From positions 1 to 6,058 of the forward strand of contig MNYD01000157.1 in the NCBI GenBank assembly GCA_001872925.1: DNA of 6,058 bases, given 5' to 3'. Of the stretch, positions 1-3,581 are shown one piece after another; position 1 is the stretch's first letter, and the number at the start of each line of letters is the position of its first letter. Made by a program: the position numbers and the translations under genes. The notes under the pieces were generated by a model that saw only the letters and a list, made by a program, of their open reading frames with translations, ran no database searches and had not been told where the DNA came from. This DNA comes from Dehalococcoidia bacterium CG2_30_46_19 (lineage in GTDB: Bacteria > Chloroflexota > Dehalococcoidia > GIF9 > AB-539-J10).

Positions 1-197
1 CTACCTTATCTCAATATCTCACCAGCCATGGGAGCATTGGATCGCGACATATGACTAAGGCTTGTGCTAAGCATCAACGGGCTATAGCACGGGCTATAAA
101 GCGGGCTCGTTTTTTGGCTTTGTTGCCTTATGCCCCAGTTCATATCTGGAAAACAGGCGGTGTAGGCTTGTCTGAATCAAGACATCGCAGGAGGTAA
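1..197 (+). CDS. rpsR: 30S ribosomal protein S18, 5'-truncated by window edge
   Basis: S18 binds 16S rRNA in the platform of the small ribosomal subunit, next to S6. The frame is open from base 3 to a TAA at 195-197, giving the last 64 residues; the start lies before the window. The visible part carries the S18 signature: a YLTSHGSI segment (the family's FLSERGKI region), then ACAKHQRAIARAIKRAR and FLALLPYAP. Most S18 proteins end soon after the LLPY segment. This one continues for about 20 more residues (VHIWKTGG to ESRHRRR), a basic tail I do not recognise. The internal ATG at 51 is not the start, because S18 homology continues upstream of it. The last two codons, AGG AGG, also look like the Shine-Dalgarno site of rpmH, whose ATG directly follows the stop. 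S18 is usually encoded with rpsF and ssb, so this position is unusual. The identification is firm; the role of the tail is unknown. Confidence 0.93.
   Translation, partial: TLSQYLTSHGSIGSRHMTKACAKHQRAIARAIKRARFLALLPYAPVHIWKTGGVGLSESRHRRR
189..194 (+). promoter_or_regulatory. Ribosome binding site of rpmH inside the end of rpsR
   Basis: AGGAGG is a perfect Shine-Dalgarno core formed by the last two sense codons of rpsR. It is followed by the rpsR stop TAA and at once by the rpmH ATG at 198. The gap of three bases is shorter than usual, so a ribosome finishing rpsR could re-initiate in place. Coupled translation is an inference. Confidence 0.7.
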
Positions 198-338
198 ATG
201 CCTAAGCGAACTTATCAGCCAAAGAAGCTTCCTAGGAAAAGAAAGCTAGGCTTTCGCGCCAGAATGGCTACTCGAGGTGGGAGGAGAGTACTCAAGCAAA
301 GGCGTCTTAAAGGGCGGTGGAGGTTAACCCCAGTTTGA
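198..338 (+). CDS. rpmH: 50S ribosomal protein L34
   Basis: L34 is a very small, highly basic protein of the large ribosomal subunit that packs into 23S rRNA. The product is 46 residues, close to the usual 44-47. It begins MPKRTYQPKK, has the conserved GFRARMAT block at about residues 19-26, then GRRVLKQRRLKGR, and ends WRLTPV. All of these fit the family pattern. It is too short for many gene callers. The ATG abuts the rpsR stop codon and has AGGAGG three bases upstream. It is followed after four bases by rnpA, the near-universal bacterial partner. The usual upstream neighbour of rpmH is dnaA or an origin region; here it is rpsR. Confidence 0.96.
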   Translation: MPKRTYQPKKLPRKRKLGFRARMATRGGRRVLKQRRLKGRWRLTPV

Positions 339-342
339 TTGT

Positions 343-705
343 ATGAGACGACCTTTGAGTCTAACTAAGAAGGCAGATTACTTTTCAGTTTACCAAAGAG
401 GCAAGATATGGAAGGGAGATTTAGTAAGGGTGAAGGCTTTGCCCACTGGCTTAAGTTCGAGCAGGTATGGTCTCTCGGTGAGTAAGAAAGTGGGCAATGC
501 GGTAACACGCAATCGGGTGAAACGCTTATTAAGAGAGATAATGAGGCTGCAAATGATAAAGCCAGGATGGGATATAGTATTTATTGTTCAGGCTGAAGCA
601 GCGAATGCTGATTATCACCAATTGAAAAATTCGGTGACTAAATTATTGGCTCAGGCGCAATTGTTAATAGACAATGATAAAACAATTAATCCTCGATTTG
701 ATTGA
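343..705 (+). CDS. rnpA: Ribonuclease P protein component
   Basis: RnpA is the protein cofactor of RNase P. It binds the catalytic RNA and the 5' leader of precursor tRNAs and so helps mature tRNA 5' ends in the cytoplasm. The product is 120 residues, the normal family length. It opens with SLTKKADYFSVYQRG (the family's LxKxxDFxxVYxxG region), followed by RYGLSVSKKVGNAVTRNRVK. The RNR signature lies at about residues 53-65 with the helix RVKRLLRE, and GWDIVFIVQ follows at 75-83. ATG 343 is the first possible start after an in-frame TAA at 325. It has no Shine-Dalgarno site in range: the nearest GGAGG (319-323) is 19 bases away, inside rpmH. Translation is probably coupled to rpmH, which ends four bases before. 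The last 32 bases overlap yidD. Confidence 0.96.
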   Translation: MRRPLSLTKKADYFSVYQRGKIWKGDLVRVKALPTGLSSSRYGLSVSKKVGNAVTRNRVKRLLREIMRLQMIKPGWDIVFIVQAEAANADYHQLKNSVTKLLAQAQLLIDNDKTINPRFD

Positions 706-886
706 ATTATATCAAAAAACGATATCAGAAGTTACTCCACATTCCTGCCGTTACCAACCCACTTGCTCTCAATATGCTCGTGAAGCAATTGGAAGGTATG
801 GATCTATTAGAGGTAGCTGGTTGGCAATTAAACGGTTGGCTCGGTGCAATCCTTTCGTTAAAGGGGGATACGACCCTGTGCCTTGA
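674..886 (+). CDS. yidD: Membrane protein insertion efficiency factor YidD
   Basis: YidD is a small, membrane-associated protein that assists YidC-dependent insertion of inner-membrane proteins. The product is 70 residues, typical for the family. It begins with a short amphipathic helix (LILDLIELYQKTIS). The core is CRYQPTCSQYAREAI at about 25-39, then RYGSIRGSWLAIKRLARCNPF, and it closes with the hallmark GGYDPVP. The three conserved cysteines (25, 31, 58) are present. The start at 674 lies inside rnpA in another frame, giving a 32-base overlap. No clear Shine-Dalgarno site precedes it, so it probably depends on ribosomes reading rnpA. The start is supported because the N-terminal helix aligns with the normal family start. 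The position between rnpA and the insertase gene is the standard one. Confidence 0.95.
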   Translation: MIKQLILDLIELYQKTISEVTPHSCRYQPTCSQYAREAIGRYGSIRGSWLAIKRLARCNPFVKGGYDPVP

Positions 887-907
887 TTATAATGCTAAAT
901 AACTGAA

Positions 908-2110
908 GTGAAGCAAGTAAAGATATTATTCCTCATCGCGTTTTCTCTTCTTGGGTTAGTCCTGGCTTCTTGTGTTCCTGGTGGAACTCAGCCAGCGCAG
1001 GGGTGGTCAGGAATTACCCTTAATGATGGCATCCTCTACATGGGCTCTATGGATGGCAAAATTATGGCGGTGAATCCCTCTGCCCGAAGTCAGAATCTCA
1101 GTTTCCCCGCAGATGGGGAGTGGGAGTACCCTATCACTGCCCCTTCCGGAGGGGGGTTGTCCTGTAGTCAGACATCTGCCTCTGTTGCCATATATGGCAC
1201 ACCCGCTGTGGATGAGGCTCTAGTGTTTAGCGGGGGCTATAATGGTAAAGTCTACGCGCTAAACGCCTCAGCCCGAAGCCAAAATTTGGATTTCCCTCAA
1301 ATGAGAGACAATGAATGGTTCTATCCCAAGACAAGCGAGGTAATAGGGGCTATTGTGGGCAGCCCGGTGATGAGCGAGGATGCTATATATGTAACAAGTT
1401 CGAATGGCAAGGTGTATTGTTTAGACAAGCATTTTGGCGATAAAAAATGGGAATCGGATATTCTCGCTAAGAAATTGTGGTCCACTCCCTATATTGAGGG
1501 GGGTAAGGTTTACATAAGTACCTTTGATGGGCACCTTTATGCTTTATCGGCTGAGGATGGCAGTATAACCTGGAGTTTTGCCATAGCGTATCCAAAAATA
1601 GGATTTGTTTCCTCTCCGGCAGTTTATGAAGGAACCATATTTGCAGGCTCCTTTGATGGTAATCTTTATGCTGTGGAGATAGGGGAGAGTGAACCATTGT
1701 GGAATTTCACCGGTGGCAATTGCTTTTGGGCTGCGCCTGTGGTTAGTAACAGCACTGTTTATGCCGGATGTCTTAATGGCAATATTTATGCTATTGATGC
1801 CACTAATGGCACGGAATTGTGGTCTTTTGATGTAGGCAGCCCTATAGTGGTCTCACCGCTTCTGGTAGATGACTCGCTAGTGGTAGCTGCTGAGTCAGGT
1901 AATGTGTATGTCATTAACCCAAAGACGGGCATCGGCGAGCGAATTAGGAATCCAGGAAATGATAATAAGCCGACCATTAATGCGCTTGTTCAAGCCTCTC
2001 CCTGTGCTCAGGAAGGCATAGTTTACATTCGTGGTCAGGATAATTGTCTATATGCTCTGGATATTGAGCAAGGACGGGTAATTTGGAAATTTCCGCTAAC
2101 TACCCAGTAG
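908..2110 (+). CDS. Secreted lipoprotein with eight-bladed PQQ/BamB-like beta-propeller, unknown function
   Basis: The product is 400 residues and starts at GTG 908. This is the only usable start after the in-frame stop at 896-898, and no clear Shine-Dalgarno site precedes it. The N-terminus is a lipoprotein signal: lysines at 2 and 5, a hydrophobic stretch to about residue 20, and the lipobox L19-A-S-C22. The mature protein should be anchored by Cys22 on the outer face of the cell membrane. Eight blade signatures of the type (I/V)YxGSxDGxxYAL follow at about 43, 106, 160, 200, 243, 284, 323 and 371. Several end in DxxxGxxxW, as in PQQ-type and BamB propellers. No enzyme active site is evident, so a scaffold or binding role is more likely than a dehydrogenase. 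The first two blades share SARSQNLxFP in place of the usual turn. Six further cysteines (86, 171, 272, 288, 366, 380) could form disulfides. It lies 21 bases after yidD and 13 before yidC, so a role in membrane or envelope protein assembly is my inference. Confidence 0.85.
   Translation: MKQVKILFLIAFSLLGLVLASCVPGGTQPAQGWSGITLNDGILYMGSMDGKIMAVNPSARSQNLSFPADGEWEYPITAPSGGGLSCSQTSASVAIYGTPAVDEALVFSGGYNGKVYALNASARSQNLDFPQMRDNEWFYPKTSEVIGAIVGSPVMSEDAIYVTSSNGKVYCLDKHFGDKKWESDILAKKLWSTPYIEGGKVYISTFDGHLYALSAEDGSITWSFAIAYPKIGFVSSPAVYEGTIFAGSFDGNLYAVEIGESEPLWNFTGGNCFWAAPVVSNSTVYAGCLNGNIYAIDATNGTELWSFDVGSPIVVSPLLVDDSLVVAAESGNVYVINPKTGIGERIRNPGNDNKPTINALVQASPCAQEGIVYIRGQDNCLYALDIEQGRVIWKFPLTTQ
1079..1297 (+). 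repeat. Duplicated ten-residue coding motif SARSQNLxFP in propeller blades 1 and 2
   Basis: Two copies of a 30-base segment lie at 1079-1108 and 1268-1297. Their proteins, SARSQNLSFP and SARSQNLDFP, are identical at nine of ten positions. The DNA matches at 22 of 30 bases by my count, with most differences synonymous. This points to an old duplication held by selection on the protein rather than a recent DNA copy. Both are followed by an EWxYP sequence. Confidence 0.75.
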
Positions 2111-2123
2111 AAGTTTTGTAATC

Positions 2124-2900
2124 ATGGCTGAGTTATGGAATTTAATTATCCTCAACCCGATGCTTAATGGGCTAATTGCGCTGAGCAGCGTTTTAGGGGG
2201 CAGTTTTGGGCTGGCTATCATTGCTCTTACCGTTATAGTTCGTTTGATACTACTGCCTCTTACTTTGAAGCAACTCAAATCCACCAAAGCCTTGCAAGGA
2301 ATGCAGCCCAAAATTCAGGAATTGCAGAAGAAGTATGGCAAGAACCAACAGAAGCTCCAGCAGGAGATGATGAAACTTTATAAAGAGGCGGGAGTCAATC
2401 CTCTGGGTTGTATATGGCCAATGCTAGTTCAATTTCCAGTGTGGATTGCCCTTTACCAATCTATCATGCGAGCCTTGGCTACTACGCCTGAAAGCTTACT
2501 GAACTTATTCCAGCATCTTTACTCCTGGGGAGTAGTGGCTCAAGCCATTCCGCTGGATAGCCATTTCTTATGGCTTAATTTAGGGTCTCCTGATAGCACC
2601 TTGATTTTAGCCATTATAGTGGGTGGCTCAATGTGGGTACAACAGAAAATGGTGACTGCTCCCTCTGCTGACCCGAGGCAGAAGTCAATGAACAGCATGA
2701 TGCTGCTTATGATGCCATTTATGTTTGGGCTGTTCACCTTGATGTTTCCCAGCGGTCTGTCTCTTTTCTGGGCAGTTTCCAATGTGATTGGCATTGGGAT
2801 TCAGTACTGGATTACGGGATGGGGTTACTTGAGACGGGGGACTTCGGCTCAGGTGGTAACTAAACTGGGAGGGAAGGGTGGCATTACAAAAAGACCTTAA
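2124..2900 (+). CDS. yidC: Membrane protein insertase YidC/Oxa1 family
   Basis: YidC inserts and folds membrane proteins, alone or with SecYEG. The product is 258 residues, the size of the short YidC/SpoIIIJ form, without the large periplasmic domain of E. coli YidC. Membrane segment 1 (about 24-46) contains the conserved arginine, R40 in IVRLILLPLT, which forms the polar groove. The cytoplasmic helical hairpin spans about 50-92 (KALQGMQPKIQELQKKYG and later MMKLYKEAGVNPLG). Segments 2 (97-117), 3 (157-175), 4 (190-208) and 5 (211-230) follow, with the family motifs NPLGCIWPMLVQFPVWIALY and FPSGLSLFWAVSNV. The C-terminal tail is short and basic (KLGGKGGITKRP). There is no lipobox, unlike Bacillus SpoIIIJ; the N-terminus is instead a hydrophobic helix at 4-22. 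ATG 2124 follows the lipoprotein stop by 13 bases, with a weak AGAAG about ten bases upstream. Confidence 0.96.
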   Translation: MAELWNLIILNPMLNGLIALSSVLGGSFGLAIIALTVIVRLILLPLTLKQLKSTKALQGMQPKIQELQKKYGKNQQKLQQEMMKLYKEAGVNPLGCIWPMLVQFPVWIALYQSIMRALATTPESLLNLFQHLYSWGVVAQAIPLDSHFLWLNLGSPDSTLILAIIVGGSMWVQQKMVTAPSADPRQKSMNSMMLLMMPFMFGLFTLMFPSGLSLFWAVSNVIGIGIQYWITGWGYLRRGTSAQVVTKLGGKGGITKRP

Positions 2901-2932
2901 AGTGGGTTAACACCGTAAAGAATTACTGAAAA

Positions 2933-2938
2933 GAAGGG
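2933..2938 (+). promoter_or_regulatory. Ribosome binding site of jag/khpB
   Basis: GAAGGG lies seven bases before ATG 2946, in the 45-base gap after yidC, which is the longest gap in the window. It is one of the few well-spaced Shine-Dalgarno-like sites here, suggesting that this gene starts translation independently of yidC. I saw no clear promoter or terminator in the gap. Confidence 0.55.
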
Positions 2939-2945
2939 TTAAGAT

Positions 2946-3572
2946 ATGGATGAACTGGAGATAACTGCGAACACGGTTGAGGAAGCGCTGGAGGAAGCCG
3001 AAGAGCGACTGGGGATGAAGCGAGACCGGTTTGAAGTAGAGGTTATCAAAGAAGGGAAGTCAGGGATTTTGGGTATCGGAGGTGAAGAGGCTGTAATTAA
3101 AGTGAGGCCCTTACCTTCAGTGGAGGAAGATTTAGTTAAGATAGCCAGGGAAGTTCTGGATAACTTGCTCAACTTATTAGGGGTAACAGCTGAGGTCGAA
3201 GTTCTGTCTGACCAGATACCGACGACTTTTAATATCAAAGGTGATGATTTAGGTATTTTAATTGGACGGCATGGTCAAACTATAGTTTCTTTGGAGTATA
3301 TTGTTAAACTTATAGTGGCTGCGCGATTAAAAGGTTGGCAGCCGCTTTTTATCGATATTGGTGGATACAGGGAACGTCGTCGTAGTTCACTTCAGCAATT
3401 AGCTTTGCACCTGGCGGAACAGGTTAAATTAGAGCATCGTGACATAACCTTGGAGCCAATGTCTGCTAGTGAACGCCGCATTATCCACCTTACCTTAGCT
3501 GATCACCCTGAAGTGGTAACTCATAGCATAGGTGTGGGTGAGGATAGGAAAGTAGTTATTTCGCCAAAGTAG
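2946..3572 (+). CDS. khpB: RNA-binding protein Jag/KhpB (Jag_N, KH and R3H domains)
   Basis: Jag, also called KhpB or EloR, is a cytoplasmic RNA-binding protein almost always encoded after yidC. In Gram-positive species it acts with KhpA in control of cell elongation and division. The product is 208 residues with all three expected domains. The Jag_N domain covers about 1-54, with the acidic helix VEEALEEAEERLG and the signature KSGILGIGGEEAVIKV. A KH domain spans about 75-140, with its RNA-binding GxxG loop as G107-R-H-G110 in GILIGRHGQT. The R3H domain is at about 142-206, with the defining R177-x3-H181 in SERRIIH, and later HPEVVTHSIGVG. All key residues are present and the length is normal. 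The gene precedes ileS by nine bases. The function in this lineage is inferred from the family only. Confidence 0.95.
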   Translation: MDELEITANTVEEALEEAEERLGMKRDRFEVEVIKEGKSGILGIGGEEAVIKVRPLPSVEEDLVKIAREVLDNLLNLLGVTAEVEVLSDQIPTTFNIKGDDLGILIGRHGQTIVSLEYIVKLIVAARLKGWQPLFIDIGGYRERRRSSLQQLALHLAEQVKLEHRDITLEPMSASERRIIHLTLADHPEVVTHSIGVGEDRKVVISPK

Positions 3573-3581
3573 AGCTAAGCC

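Noticed and set aside
51..197. ATG at 51 as the start of a small separate protein
   Set aside because: S18 homology continues upstream in the same frame to the window edge, so this ATG is an internal methionine of a truncated gene.
702..902. Open frame of 66 codons on the + strand overlapping yidD
   Set aside because: It lies almost wholly inside yidD in another frame. The yidD frame carries every family motif, and this one shows none.
1140..1154. Hairpin CCCCT/AGGGG with a five-base loop, considered as a terminator
   Set aside because: It lies inside the lipoprotein gene, has only five pairs and is not followed by a run of T. It encodes a Ser-Gly-Gly-Gly linker.
908..2110. PQQ-dependent dehydrogenase as the function of the propeller protein
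   Set aside because: There is no visible dehydrogenase active site or adjacent-cysteine pair, the length is short for that family, and the lipobox with BamB-like blades fits a scaffold better.
2901..2945. Gap between yidC and jag, checked for a terminator, promoter or small RNA
   Set aside because: There is no stable inverted repeat, no T tract and no clear -35/-10 pair. It holds only the jag ribosome binding site.
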